This document shows, one piece after another, positions 50,448 through 59,446 of a stretch of DNA of 64,000 nt. Within the stretch, counting starts at the first letter, position 1. The number at the start of each line of letters is the position of its first letter. A program made the position numbers and the translations under genes. Where the stretch lies: the IMG/VR virus record IMGVR_UViG_3300029911_000010, positions 40,428 through 104,427 of that record. One strand, given 5' to 3'. This DNA is from a virus. The notes under the pieces were generated by a model. The model did not search any database and was not told the origin of the DNA. It saw only the letters and a list, made by a program, of their open reading frames with translations.

Positions 50448-51218
50448 TTAACTCCTGGCAACGGTCATCGGCATGAAGACAGTGTGGTCCTGCCAGTCGA
50501 TCAGGGTTGCCTTGCCCCAGTCGCTGCCGTTGGGATTGATGCGATTGTGAAGAAGATTGTCGTTGCCGATGCAAATGTGGATCGCCCTGGACTTGCCGAT
50601 AGTCGTGTCGACGTCCTGCTGGCCGGCCTCGCTGGGGCCGCAGTTAGGCAACACGCACCTGTGGTCGAGATTGACAAAACTGCACTTGATGTTCACGGCT
50701 TTCTCAGCCCGGAATATCAGATCGCAGTCCTCGTAGCCCCAGCCGGCGTTCATGTGCTCGTCATAGCCACCCAGCTGCGCCATCGCCGCCGCCGATGCAG
50801 CAATGCGGCCATTGCCGCCAGGGGAGGATATGACGCCCAACACGGCCTGAGGGTTACCGGGCAGGACGTGCCGCAAATTGCCCAGCTGCGACAGGTAGTC
50901 TTGATCCAGCAGACTGTCGGCATCGACGTTGACGATAATGTCGGCTTGCTCGGCCATCGCCAGGCGGATCGCCACGTTCTTGGCGTGCGACATGATGAAT
51001 CGGGGGGCGGCGAACTCACGGTAAACCTTGACGATGCCGGCATGGATGTTGTTGACCATCGTGCGGCGCACCCAATCGAACGATCCCTGACTGCAGTTGT
51101 AGTCCAGGACGATAAACACGTAGTTGTCCTCGGGACGCGTCATCGCCACATTGTTCAGCAACGTAGTCTGCAGATTGGCCAGCCGGTCCCGGCACGTTGT
51201 GACAAAGGCAGTCTTCAT
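50448..51218 (-). CDS. glycosyltransferase, GT2-like (256 aa)
   Basis: 256 aa. KTAFVTTCRDRLANL start of a GT-A fold, IVNVDADSLLD (metal motif), and GWGYEDCDLIFRA, an ED motif seen in galactosyl-type transferases. No good SD. Follows a large virion-type gene; a hairpin of 6 bp (51248-51264) precedes it. Donor and acceptor unknown. Confidence 0.75.
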   Translation of the reverse strand: MKTAFVTTCRDRLANLQTTLLNNVAMTRPEDNYVFIVLDYNCSQGSFDWVRRTMVNNIHAGIVKVYREFAAPRFIMSHAKNVAIRLAMAEQADIIVNVDADSLLDQDYLSQLGNLRHVLPGNPQAVLGVISSPGGNGRIAASAAAMAQLGGYDEHMNAGWGYEDCDLIFRAEKAVNIKCSFVNLDHRCVLPNCGPSEAGQQDVDTTIGKSRAIHICIGNDNLLHNRINPNGSDWGKATLIDWQDHTVFMPMTVARS

Positions 51219-51240
51219 GACAAAACCAGGTAGGACAGGC

Positions 51241-51438
51241 TCACTGACCGGGGTTATGCCCCGGCTTTCCTGAGCGTGTAAACAGGAGCGTTCGCAAAGA
51301 TGCAAGGGCCGGGTTACCGGGGTATCTTTTACCCTTGAGTGAATCAAAGATCCACAAGTCATCCCTGCCAGCCTGTCCAGAAGACGTCGTTACGGGTTTT
51401 TTCCCCGGCATCTTCCACTGTTTATCGTGCCGGCTCAT
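51241..51438 (-). CDS. doubtful small basic ORF (65 aa)
   Basis: 65 codons, Lys/Arg/Pro/Gly-rich, with no SD and no recognisable motif, in the 260-bp gap between the 1030-aa gene and the glycosyltransferase gene. Kept only because the frame is open; may be non-coding. Confidence 0.2.
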   Translation of the reverse strand: MSRHDKQWKMPGKKPVTTSSGQAGRDDLWIFDSLKGKRYPGNPALASLRTLLFTRSGKPGHNPGQ

Positions 51439-51471
51439 GAGACGTCATGACACGTCACCCGCTTCCGGCAC
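51428..51471 (-). terminator. possible terminator hairpin
   Basis: Inverted repeat GTGCCGG/CCGGCAC just past the stop of the 1030-aa gene, with a small inner palindrome (CATGA..TCATG). No U-tract, so weak. Confidence 0.35.
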
Positions 51472-51480
51472 GACCCTGAT

Positions 51481-54400
51481 TTAACTCTTAGGAGCTGGGG
51501 TTGGACCCCACGGATTGCCTCCATGCCAGATGTCCCACTGTTTGCCACCGTACTCCGGTGCCAGCGCTGCGCTCAAGCCCAAGGCTCCAGCGCCGCCCAG
51601 TGCTCCGCCGATGCCCGGCGCTCCGCCGGCACCGAACGCCAGTCCGGCTAATGACATGATCAAACCTAACACTGCGGTGATCTTTTGTGCCGGCTCCCAA
51701 CTGTTATTCTTATTGAAGCCAAGTTGCTTTAACATCGGGTCCAGAAAACTCATCAATCCGACAATAGCTGTCGCCCCGCCTGCACCGCCGGTCATTGCCT
51801 TCGCCATCAACTGCGTCATTTTCGGATCACTCTTGATGATGTTGGTAATTCGCTCTCCGGCTGCATCATCTCCACCACGATAAGCTGCAAGCTCTTTGCC
51901 TAAACTGGCGACAACCGGATCACTGCCTCCGGCAGATGCCATAATCTGAGGAGCTAGTTGTTTGACTAGCGAACTATTGGCGAGCCGTTTAATAGCTTCG
52001 GGGTCATTCTGTTGAGCTGCTGAAATATCGCTGGCCATCTGTCGTTTGGCTGGATCGGTGGCTAACGACCAGATATTCTTTACTCCGCTCATAAAATCAC
52101 CAGCAGTCGGCTTGACCTTATCGAACGCATCGAACGCCGGACCGCCTGCCGCCTCTGTCATCCGAATCGGACCGTACGCCTGGTTGCGCACCGCCGTGGC
52201 AGCAGCATTGGGGTCTTCGCCGGGCAACGGCTTACCTTGCAAGGCGGTCTGCTGATCCTGTGCGTTTCGCCGTGCTGCCTCTAGCAGCTTGTTCGGATCG
52301 CCGTTGGCTTGCTGAATATCACCTGGCGTAAGCATGCCGCTGCTCATCGCCACTTGCGTCTTCATCTCGGGATTGACGCCAGGCCCGGAAGCGTTCTGAA
52401 TATTTCCCAGCTGCTGAGTTACACTGTCGTTCCACTGTGCCGCTGACATGCCGTGCTGCTTGGCTACCTCGACAGCTCGTGCTGCTCGCTGATGCAAATC
52501 GTAAGCGCTGCCGACGCCAGTGGCCGTTAATGCAGCCAGGTTGGTGCCACGACCGAGGTTTCTCATCAAGCTGGTAGGCGTGCCTGCTTCCATTCCGCCA
52601 GTGCCAGCCCGAACCCAGTCCAATGTCTTAGCGACCGGACCTTCCGCCCCGATCGCCTTAGTGAAACCACTGTTTGGAGCAACTGCCTTACTGATCTGAC
52701 CTAGTCCTCCTCGCAAACGGTTGGCGGAGCCGGCCAGTGTGGATGCAACTTCGGCCGGGTTGGTGTAGCCGAGCGTAGACCCCATCGCAAAGTCGTGTGT
52801 GGCCTGATTAAAACTCTGCAGCGCCTTATTTTCCGGCGCAAGCGCCCGCAGACCACTGGTGCCGGCACCGACCGCCAATCCGCCCAGCGTCATCGCCTTT
52901 TGTGCATTGCCGCCGGTCTGGTTGGGAAACAGCTTGTCCAGACTGCTGCCGGTAAAATTGCTGAGCATGGCTGTGTTGGCCGTGCGCAAATAAGGATTGG
53001 TCAGCATGCGACGTAATCCGCTCGCACCAGCTGCACCTTCCATCTGCCGGCCCACCGCCGGATTGAAAGCCGCCGCACCAGTCAAACCGCCCAGCCCTCG
53101 CCACATCAATTCGTGCTGCAGCTGTCCGGTGTTGGGATCGACGTCGCCGAAGTCCTTGCCCAGCTCAGCGCCAGTGCTCTGTCCGGCGTAACCGCCAAAC
53201 AGCGTCTGGGCTGCAGACATGCCGACGTTGCCGACCTGCTTGGCCCGCTGCATTGCAGTCATTGGCGGCTTGACTGGCGTGCCGGGAGCGGGAGCCGGCG
53301 TTTCGCCGGCCGGCGTCGCTGCTGCCGCTGTTTCGCCGGCAGGAGCTGGAGCTGGAGCAGGAGCTGGAGCAGGCGGTGAACCCGGACTCGGTGGCAACTC
53401 TGCTTCACCAGGCATGCCCAGCCGGCCCGTGGAAGGCGCTGAGGGCCTGGATGGAGCAGGCATGACAGACTCAGCAACCGGTCGCGGCTGAGGCGAAGGT
53501 TGAGGCCGCATTCGCGGAGGCGTATACAATCCTCTGGAAGGTGCGACCGGTGGCTCAAGATTCATCTTGGGCAGCGGGTTGGCCCCGTATAACATTGAAG
53601 CCGGCGGCCGCGTTTTCAGCGCCTCCTGCATCCCGCTCGCCATACCCTTGCCGGCTTCGCCCATGCCGCCCAAGCCCTTGGTTTCCTCACCAGCGCCGAA
53701 CAAGCCCTTGGCGCCTTCGACCAGCGCAGGGCCTTCCTTGGCAATTGCGCCGAACTCGCTGGCTGCCTTCTCCAGCTGCTCCAAGCCGTCAAGCAGCTCG
53801 TCGATGGCCGAGGGCTCCATCACGGCAGCCAGCTTGACGATCGTGTCGGCAGTCTGGTGCAGGCTCATGCCCCGCTCAAAACAGCCGTGCAGGAAGCCGG
53901 CGGCAAACGGGGACAGCGCAAAAGCTGATTTGCGATGCTCGGGCCACGGCTTGCCGCAGCGGTTGCAATTTCCGTCGTCGCCCCGTTCCATTGATGCCCC
54001 GCAATGCGGGCAATTCTCCCCCTCATGGCCGCCTGTCTTGAATCGGCTGGTCATCGCCGTGTCGAGCATCCGCTCATTGTCCAGATCACGCTTGGTCGAT
54101 CCCGGTGGCATACGACGCATAACCTCAGTCAAATCGTCGTTCTTGTGGTGTTGGTCGAGATATCCTGTGCCCAGGCCGTACAAGCCGCCCAGGCCGCCGC
54201 CAATGGCAGCGCCAGCCCCGGTATGCCCGCCAGCGATGTTTCCGCCCAGGGCTCCCACGCCAGCGCCCAGGCCGCCCATCAGCAAAGCTTTGAGCAACCC
54301 CTGCTTGCCCGGACTGGCCATCATATTGGGAATGGGAGTGGCGTCGTCCTGGATGATATCCGGCATCCAGTTGCTCTGCCCCTGCTCAACGCGGGCCTTC

Positions 54401-54573
54401 TCCCACGGCTCCAGATCCTCGCGGCGGTCGCCAATGGGCACAAACGACCGCAGCAGGCGTCCGGGAATGCCGGGGCTTGCGCCGGCGGCGGCCTTGGCCA
54501 GGGTGTCGTATGACTTCTTGTACTGATGGCGTGGCAGCCGTGCAATGCGGACAGCCTGGCTGGTCTCGGGCAT
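51481..54573 (-). CDS. large glycine-zipper virion-type protein with zinc ribbon (1030 aa)
   Basis: 1030 aa. Glycine-zipper region (about 92-130), zinc ribbon CPHCGASMERGDDGNCNRCG (about 190), a Pro/Ala-rich stretch (about 350-430, APAPAPAPAG), then a long Gly/Ala-helical body and a hydrophobic Gly/Ala stretch (about 985-1010). Glycine zippers and repeats occur in large phage proteins thought to be ejected. AAAGGAG before the ATG, in a leader that resembles the one at 55.6 kb. Function inferred from composition only. Confidence 0.7.
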   Translation of the reverse strand: MPETSQAVRIARLPRHQYKKSYDTLAKAAAGASPGIPGRLLRSFVPIGDRREDLEPWEKARVEQGQSNWMPDIIQDDATPIPNMMASPGKQGLLKALLMGGLGAGVGALGGNIAGGHTGAGAAIGGGLGGLYGLGTGYLDQHHKNDDLTEVMRRMPPGSTKRDLDNERMLDTAMTSRFKTGGHEGENCPHCGASMERGDDGNCNRCGKPWPEHRKSAFALSPFAAGFLHGCFERGMSLHQTADTIVKLAAVMEPSAIDELLDGLEQLEKAASEFGAIAKEGPALVEGAKGLFGAGEETKGLGGMGEAGKGMASGMQEALKTRPPASMLYGANPLPKMNLEPPVAPSRGLYTPPRMRPQPSPQPRPVAESVMPAPSRPSAPSTGRLGMPGEAELPPSPGSPPAPAPAPAPAPAGETAAAATPAGETPAPAPGTPVKPPMTAMQRAKQVGNVGMSAAQTLFGGYAGQSTGAELGKDFGDVDPNTGQLQHELMWRGLGGLTGAAAFNPAVGRQMEGAAGASGLRRMLTNPYLRTANTAMLSNFTGSSLDKLFPNQTGGNAQKAMTLGGLAVGAGTSGLRALAPENKALQSFNQATHDFAMGSTLGYTNPAEVASTLAGSANRLRGGLGQISKAVAPNSGFTKAIGAEGPVAKTLDWVRAGTGGMEAGTPTSLMRNLGRGTNLAALTATGVGSAYDLHQRAARAVEVAKQHGMSAAQWNDSVTQQLGNIQNASGPGVNPEMKTQVAMSSGMLTPGDIQQANGDPNKLLEAARRNAQDQQTALQGKPLPGEDPNAAATAVRNQAYGPIRMTEAAGGPAFDAFDKVKPTAGDFMSGVKNIWSLATDPAKRQMASDISAAQQNDPEAIKRLANSSLVKQLAPQIMASAGGSDPVVASLGKELAAYRGGDDAAGERITNIIKSDPKMTQLMAKAMTGGAGGATAIVGLMSFLDPMLKQLGFNKNNSWEPAQKITAVLGLIMSLAGLAFGAGGAPGIGGALGGAGALGLSAALAPEYGGKQWDIWHGGNPWGPTPAPKS

Positions 54574-54579
54574 CCTTGC
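54570..54579 (-). promoter_or_regulatory. CAAGGAUG motif at a start codon, weak hairpin
   Basis: RNA GCAAGGAUGC contains the CsrA core CAAGGAUG across the ATG. The stem is only 2-3 bp, so the hairpin is weak. Confidence 0.3.
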
Positions 54580-54590
54580 TCCTTTGCCGC

Positions 54591-54650
54591 CCATCCATGA
54601 GCGACACAGACCATATTACTCCCCAGACGGTTTCTCGACAATCACAGGAC
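54591..54650 (-). promoter_or_regulatory. promoter-like leader element, copy A
   Basis: Minus strand TTGTCG, 17-nt spacer (AGAAACC...GGAG), TAATAT, then CTGTGTCGCTCATGG and the SD of the 1030-aa gene. The same pattern recurs at 55.6 kb. Overlaps the 3' end of the PAS gene. Confidence 0.55.
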
Positions 54651-55083
54651 ACGACACGGCGATTTGACTCGGTAGTTGATTATCGCCGGTCCGACGTATT
54701 ACTGCTTGCGCATGCAACCCGAACTTCGGAATGGTCATAGCACTCAGTTTTACTTCGACGGGAAACGTATGCCCCTTGCGGTGTCGTCCGCGCAACGGAA
54801 GACCACTGCCCATTTCACGCACACGCGGCTCGTTCATGTAGCCGTCACGCAAAAGCGGATGACGCTTTTTAACGTCGTCGGGAATGAGAATCTCAATCTT
54901 CTCGCCGATAACTTCCGAGCGGGCATAACCGAACAAAAATTCGGCCTGGGCATTGAACACGACGATTTGTCCGTCGTCAGCGATGACCACAATGGCGTCG
55001 GCGCTGGCCTCCAATGCCTTAAGGTAAATCTGTTCGAGCGCTTCGACGGAATAGTACAGCTTGTTTCTTTGTTCATTGTCCAT
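54616..55083 (-). CDS. PAS-domain protein (155 aa)
   Basis: 155 aa, one PAS domain (about 20-125): SADAIVVIADDGQIVVFN, FLFGYARSEVIG, GHTFPVEVKLSAM. The IPDDVKKRHP segment places a His where FixL-type heme PAS domains have the proximal heme ligand, although many non-heme PAS domains also have it. No kinase or output domain follows, so it would act as a partner protein. GAGG before the ATG; overlaps the preceding gene by 11 bp. Sensing role is inference. Confidence 0.8.
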   Translation of the reverse strand: MDNEQRNKLYYSVEALEQIYLKALEASADAIVVIADDGQIVVFNAQAEFLFGYARSEVIGEKIEILIPDDVKKRHPLLRDGYMNEPRVREMGSGLPLRGRHRKGHTFPVEVKLSAMTIPKFGLHAQAVIRRTGDNQLPSQIAVSCPVIVEKPSGE

Positions 55084-55555
55084 ATGCCGCCTCTTGTCCG
55101 TGTGCAGCCTCAGCGTGACCTTCCGAAGCCACGGCGATGGCGGCTTCGATACATGATCCGGCTATCAACCCGTAAGGCACGCAAACGTTCTCCAGAATCC
55201 ACGGACCGAAACGATGGTCTATCTCAAGAAACAATTCTTTGTTAGTAAAACTATGTCCAACCGTCCGGTAGAACTCACGCAGCTCATCGGCCTTGTCGCG
55301 GTACCACTGTTTCACTTCTTCGGTCAGTTGTAACGGTGACTCGTACTTACCCATGTGTCGCTGTAACACTTCGCTCTGGGCACGGCGCATCATGTAGTCC
55401 AGCATTTTATCGATTCGCTTATCGTGCTGGTGGACTAACGTCTCCAACACTCCGAACTTAGCCGCTTGCCGTACTAGAAACAATATAACGAGTACGAATC
55501 CAGCGAAAACCGAACCAGCCATACCGATAATTGTCAGACCGACTTCTATCGTCAT
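55073..55555 (-). CDS. single-pass membrane protein (160 aa)
   Basis: 160 aa. One N-terminal membrane helix (about 6-28, MAGSVFAGFVLVILFLV), then a charged soluble domain with Lys/Arg helices. AAAGGAG 6 nt before the chosen ATG. Co-transcribed with the PAS gene by overlap, so it may be its membrane partner. Confidence 0.65.
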   Translation of the reverse strand: MTIEVGLTIIGMAGSVFAGFVLVILFLVRQAAKFGVLETLVHQHDKRIDKMLDYMMRRAQSEVLQRHMGKYESPLQLTEEVKQWYRDKADELREFYRTVGHSFTNKELFLEIDHRFGPWILENVCVPYGLIAGSCIEAAIAVASEGHAEAAHGQEAAYGQ

Positions 55556-55595
55556 TTCTGTACTCCTTTGCTTGCTGCTCGTCATTTTTGCTGCT

Positions 55596-55650
55596 CGTCC
55601 GTGAGCGGCACAGATCGATATTACTCCGCAGAAGGTTTATCGACCAGCGA
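55596..55650 (-). promoter_or_regulatory. promoter-like leader element, copy B
   Basis: Minus strand TGGTCG, 17-nt spacer, TAATAT, then CTGTGCCGCTCACGG and the SD of the membrane gene. Closely matches copy A over about 50 bp. Confidence 0.55.
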
Positions 55651-55797
55651 TCATGATTTGCGGTAGAAATGCTTGACCGGATCGCGGACTTCGATCATCC
55701 ACCAGCGGTAGGCGACAAACCAGAAGGCCGTCATCGACCAGCCGAATATCGGCTCGCCGCATCCGCTCCAAATACGGCTGAGAAACCGCCGGCTCAG
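55651..55797 (-). CDS. possible small membrane-associated protein (48 aa)
   Basis: 48-codon frame rich in Trp/Phe/Arg with a hydrophobic middle (TAFWFVAYRWW), starting at CTG just after an in-frame TGA. Plausible as a small protein but has no ATG before an internal Met and no clear SD. Confidence 0.3.
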   Translation of the reverse strand: MSRRFLSRIWSGCGEPIFGWSMTAFWFVAYRWWMIEVRDPVKHFYRKS

Positions 55798-55813
55798 TCA
55801 GATGGACACCCAT

Positions 55814-56104
55814 TCAACCATTTGCTCGATCATCTTTTTTCTCGACAAATACAGGAACGTAGTCGCCTCCTGTCCTGAGGCTCTGATCAAACTTCCGGCA
55901 GTTGCTGGCAAACTGTTCCGGGTCGGCGATCAGTTGCGGGCAGAATTCGATCCCGACGAGCTTGGCCAGATCCGTGTATATGTCACGCCAGCACAAATCG
56001 TCGGCTCGTCGGGTCACTACTTTGCGGATAGCGTGATGGAGCTTCAATATTTCGGCTTTAAGCTCCTGGTTGTTCATCGCGTCGATGTCTAAGTCTTTGC
56101 TCAT
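55814..56104 (-). CDS. hypothetical protein (96 aa)
   Basis: 96-aa soluble helical protein, one Cys pair apart. Start overlaps the preceding stop (ATGA), so co-translated. No family recognised. Confidence 0.6.
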   Translation of the reverse strand: MSKDLDIDAMNNQELKAEILKLHHAIRKVVTRRADDLCWRDIYTDLAKLVGIEFCPQLIADPEQFASNCRKFDQSLRTGGDYVPVFVEKKDDRANG

Positions 56105-56415
56105 AGGTTTATCTCCGCCGGCTTAGCCTTCTTGATTACATCCCTGAATAACGTCAGCTCGTACTTCTCGAACACAGAGTATTCGCCGTCGACGGGCATG
56201 TGGAATGGATCGCCGGGCTCGTACTGATCGACCCGGTACAGTGATTCATCAAAGTCACGAGATCCAGCCATGACGCGAAAGCGGAAGAAGATGTCCGGGC
56301 CGCCTTTGTATTCCGGGTACGACTCGACCTTCATGAACAGGCCGGCCTTGCTCTTCTCAGTGAACAGCACGCCGTTCGGCTGGTTGACCAGTTCGTAGAA
56401 ACTCAGCTTGAGCAT
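56101..56415 (-). CDS. hypothetical protein (104 aa)
   Basis: 104-aa alpha/beta protein with a Tyr/Phe-rich core. GAGG before ATG. No family recognised. Confidence 0.6.
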   Translation of the reverse strand: MLKLSFYELVNQPNGVLFTEKSKAGLFMKVESYPEYKGGPDIFFRFRVMAGSRDFDESLYRVDQYEPGDPFHMPVDGEYSVFEKYELTLFRDVIKKAKPAEINL

Positions 56416-56421
56416 GATGCC

Positions 56422-56628
56422 TCACGTCAGGGTGCCAACAATGTTCTCCAGTTCGACGGCGACAGCCCGGTAGATCACCGACCGTGTTTCCTGCTGAGGA
56501 ATTGACAGCGCATCGTTGGGAGTATCGGCCGACTCGCGGATAGCCTGGGCCAGCAACGCCAACACCAATCCTGGGCCGTGCTGATTTACGACACCAATCA
56601 GCACGTTCTTTAATTCCGCCGTGGTCAT
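56422..56628 (-). CDS. hypothetical protein (68 aa)
   Basis: 68-aa helical protein. AAAGGAG upstream; overlaps the preceding gene by 4 bp. No family recognised. Confidence 0.6.
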   Translation of the reverse strand: MTTAELKNVLIGVVNQHGPGLVLALLAQAIRESADTPNDALSIPQQETRSVIYRAVAVELENIVGTLT

Positions 56629-56837
56629 GTCAGTATCTCCTTTTCGCGAATGAAATGCTTGCAGACCTTGCCGCAGCCGTCATGATCACCTAACACGTCG
56701 CGAAAAATGAGGTCGCACTTGCCGCAGCGCTCACACCAACCGCCCGGCATGGACCAGCAATGCAACCCCAGCCAGCAAGGCGACCAGGGATGATGACCGG
56801 CAATGAACAGGTACAGCTGGTGAAACAGGTATCGCAT
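56625..56837 (-). CDS. small Cys/Trp-rich protein (70 aa)
   Basis: 70 aa with seven Cys and many Trp/His, clustered as CWLGLHC, CERCGKC and CGKVC. Looks like a compact zinc-binding protein. SD weak. No family recognised. Confidence 0.55.
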   Translation of the reverse strand: MRYLFHQLYLFIAGHHPWSPCWLGLHCWSMPGGWCERCGKCDLIFRDVLGDHDGCGKVCKHFIREKEILT

Positions 56838-56845
56838 GGCTCACA

Positions 56846-57799
56846 TCATACAGCGGGCACGGCTGCCTGCCCATTACCGTTGTAACTTGGTGTTCCAGTA
56901 TATCCCTCGGACAGCTTTGATCGTTGAAACGCAGAATCGGTCTTGCGCCGGTTAATCATCGCATCCCGCATCCTCTGTCGTCGCTCGGGAGTCCAGGAAG
57001 CCCGCTGCTTGGCCCGGCCGGCTTCCTTACGAGCTTGCTTATCCGCTGTCTCCTGCGCTGTTGGGTCACGCCGGGGTGATTCAGGCTCGGTCTCAGACTC
57101 ACGCTCACGCGGAATAGGCGGCGAACGATACGGCAAATCAGGATGGGCCAGATGCCCGTTGATGGTGACCTGCCCGACCGACAGGTGCTTGCGGCTTCGC
57201 CCCAGCGCCAGCTCGTCAACCAGGGCGTCGTCGGCTTCCTGTCCGATACTGCCGGCTGCCTTCTCTATAGCCTGCTGTGCGCTGACCATCAGGCCGCGAT
57301 CTTGAGGTGAGACCACCAGACGCTCCAGCAGGCAACTCAACACCTGCAAGCCGCCGTTGATCACCCGCAGAACGTTGGCCCCGGTCAGGCGAGTCAGCTC
57401 CAGTTGCGACCCGTCGTGGTAGTATCGCACGAGCATGTTGACGTCCAGCGGGATGTCGCCACGCTCGTCCGTGTAAGGCGGGGCTTCCAGCACCAGCTTG
57501 GCAGGCTCGGGCTCGTCCACCGCCTTTACCTCCACGGCAGCCGGCGGGTTGTACGGTGCAGCCAGCGGGTGGATTTCGCCCTTGGGCAAGGGAACCACGG
57601 CGGGAACCGGGGAACCGACAGGGAAGAAAGGGAACATCAGCGGCTCGTTGCGCTGGTTCTCTCGGGCAAAGCCGTGCAGCTCATTGACAAACTGCATCCA
57701 CAGCGCTGCCAGCTGCATGGGCACCTGGCAGTCCACCTTCTGCATCAAGATGGTATAGGTGGCAATGACGTCTTCCAGCGTTTGATCTTCCTTGACCAT
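56846..57799 (-). CDS. hypothetical protein with basic C-terminus (317 aa)
   Basis: 317 aa. Helical N-terminal part (about 1-200), a disordered Arg/Glu/Pro linker, and a basic helix ASWTPERRQRMRDAMINRR that resembles short DNA-binding modules of homing nucleases (NUMOD3-like). No nuclease domain found. AAGGA 8 nt before ATG. Could bind DNA. Confidence 0.55.
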   Translation of the reverse strand: MVKEDQTLEDVIATYTILMQKVDCQVPMQLAALWMQFVNELHGFARENQRNEPLMFPFFPVGSPVPAVVPLPKGEIHPLAAPYNPPAAVEVKAVDEPEPAKLVLEAPPYTDERGDIPLDVNMLVRYYHDGSQLELTRLTGANVLRVINGGLQVLSCLLERLVVSPQDRGLMVSAQQAIEKAAGSIGQEADDALVDELALGRSRKHLSVGQVTINGHLAHPDLPYRSPPIPRERESETEPESPRRDPTAQETADKQARKEAGRAKQRASWTPERRQRMRDAMINRRKTDSAFQRSKLSEGYTGTPSYNGNGQAAVPAV

Positions 57800-57815
57800 G
57801 ACGATCTTCCTTGCG

Positions 57816-58106
57816 TTACTGCCCGTTGGGCTGCATGGGGGTTGTCGGAATCAGCTCGAACGTGACATAGCGGCCCTGACTCGCGACATTCCACTGCACT
57901 TTCCAGTGCTCACTGTACGCCTTGGTGATCCGGTCCTGCAAGCACAAGTTGGGCACGATGCCGCACCGGACAATATCAAGAGTTCCGCTCAACGCTGGAA
58001 TGGGATGATTGTCATCCTCGTTGAACAAGGCGTCCAGCTGAATGTCGATGAAGTTGGTGATGTGCTCGAAGGCGTCATCACCGGTGCATTGAAGTGGCGT
58101 GATCAT
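57816..58106 (-). CDS. hypothetical protein (96 aa)
   Basis: 96-aa soluble protein. CAGGAA before ATG. Possible structural or accessory role. No family recognised. Confidence 0.6.
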   Translation of the reverse strand: MITPLQCTGDDAFEHITNFIDIQLDALFNEDDNHPIPALSGTLDIVRCGIVPNLCLQDRITKAYSEHWKVQWNVASQGRYVTFELIPTTPMQPNGQ

Positions 58107-58126
58107 GTTGTTCCTGATTAAACTGG

Positions 58127-59428
58127 TTAAGACTGCAAAAGAGGTTTAGAACTTACGGGTATCAGCTTGGTGACCTTGCGAACCGGCCGGCGGCGCAGCT
58201 CCTCGCTCAACGTGGGCTTTAGCTCGGCGGCAAGCTTGGTCACGCCGCCGGGCAGCAGATCGTTTAACACCGCTGCGACTATTTCCGGGGTAAGGTCATG
58301 GGCTTCGTCAAATAAAAGACTAACCCTATGGTTCAGCGGGTTCGACTGCTGATAATGACGCAAAACATCGGTCAGAGTAGCGCCGGCATCACCCAGGCTA
58401 TCGTTGGATTCTACCGGCGGCGCGGGATTGGCGTCTGCATCGGCCACGGCGTCAGGCAGGGCAGCCGGCGGCATGATCGGCGGCACCCAGCTGTCTTCAC
58501 GCATCCGGGCACGGGTGAAGTCATTGACTATCTGGTCTGCGGCGGCAGCCATGGAATCCTGCTCGGCCACCATCTCACGTATTTCTTGCGCTGGGTCGAT
58601 GCCCATACTGTGCAGGATAGCTTGCTCGTTGTACTGCCGAAGGCGATCCACGTACTCCCGCGACGCTGCTCCGCCGTCGCGGTTAGGCATCCCGAGATAT
58701 TCACGTACGAACGCATCGCCGTTTCGATTGATGTACGGCGTGCCGATATGGCTACCCTGACCGGTCGTTGAGACACCAACTGAACCCTCGGGACCTTGCG
58801 GGCCTGGATCTCCCGGCGGCGGCTCAATGTACGCAGTCGGCGATATTGACGAAAACGGGATAATCGTCTGTTCGGGTCTTGGCCGCATGCGAGTGGTCAT
58901 CGTGCGGATGGCTGCCCCGCTGACGCCGTCGATGGCGTACTGGCGGATCTCGTTGAGAATGCTGCGGTAGTAGCCGGCGTAGTAGCTCACGTCGTCGGTG
59001 TCGACGCCGCTGTCCTGAACGCCGCAGCCTCGGGGAAGGTAAACCTGACGTCCACTGTCAGGCCGATCGTCGTTCTCCAGTGACATTGTCGCCGCCCGCC
59101 AGGGCAGCCAGTAATGCCGGTAGATCGGGCCGTTAGCCGACAGGTTGCAGTTGAACGCAGGACGCCACAGACGCGGCAGATCACGCGGCCCCCACAGCAG
59201 CTCGTGAAAGTTGCCGTTGAACCACAGATCAGGCACGCCCATCAGGTTGGTCATGGCCTGGTACAAGTTGGAAGCCGAGCCCGGCGCAACCGTTCGCAGA
59301 CCCCACCACGGATTGAGATACAGATCATGGCCGACCTGGTTGCTGTACTCCGTAAGCGAGTCGTGTGTTTCAGACCGATACAGCAACGACTGAGCTGGTG
59401 ATTGTCGAGCTGGGGGTGCTTCGCTCAT
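58127..59428 (-). CDS. virion-type protein carrying a capsid N-arm segment (433 aa)
   Basis: 433 aa. Tyr/Pro/Arg-rich beta-type N-terminus (about 1-200), a short collagen-like stretch (GDPGPQGPEG), then at about 300-320 VNDFTRARMRED, closely matching the major capsid N-arm INDFTRTKMRED. A helical basic C-terminus follows. GGAGG lies before ATG. Located next to the tRNA-like element. Suggests a minor capsid or capsid-interacting protein. Confidence 0.65.
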   Translation of the reverse strand: MSEAPPARQSPAQSLLYRSETHDSLTEYSNQVGHDLYLNPWWGLRTVAPGSASNLYQAMTNLMGVPDLWFNGNFHELLWGPRDLPRLWRPAFNCNLSANGPIYRHYWLPWRAATMSLENDDRPDSGRQVYLPRGCGVQDSGVDTDDVSYYAGYYRSILNEIRQYAIDGVSGAAIRTMTTRMRPRPEQTIIPFSSISPTAYIEPPPGDPGPQGPEGSVGVSTTGQGSHIGTPYINRNGDAFVREYLGMPNRDGGAASREYVDRLRQYNEQAILHSMGIDPAQEIREMVAEQDSMAAAADQIVNDFTRARMREDSWVPPIMPPAALPDAVADADANPAPPVESNDSLGDAGATLTDVLRHYQQSNPLNHRVSLLFDEAHDLTPEIVAAVLNDLLPGGVTKLAAELKPTLSEELRRRPVRKVTKLIPVSSKPLLQS

Positions 59429-59446
59429 ACATCCTCCATGATAACT

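Noticed and set aside
51241-51438. Real gene in the 51.2-51.4 kb gap
   Set aside because: Open frame without SD or motif; listed only at low confidence.
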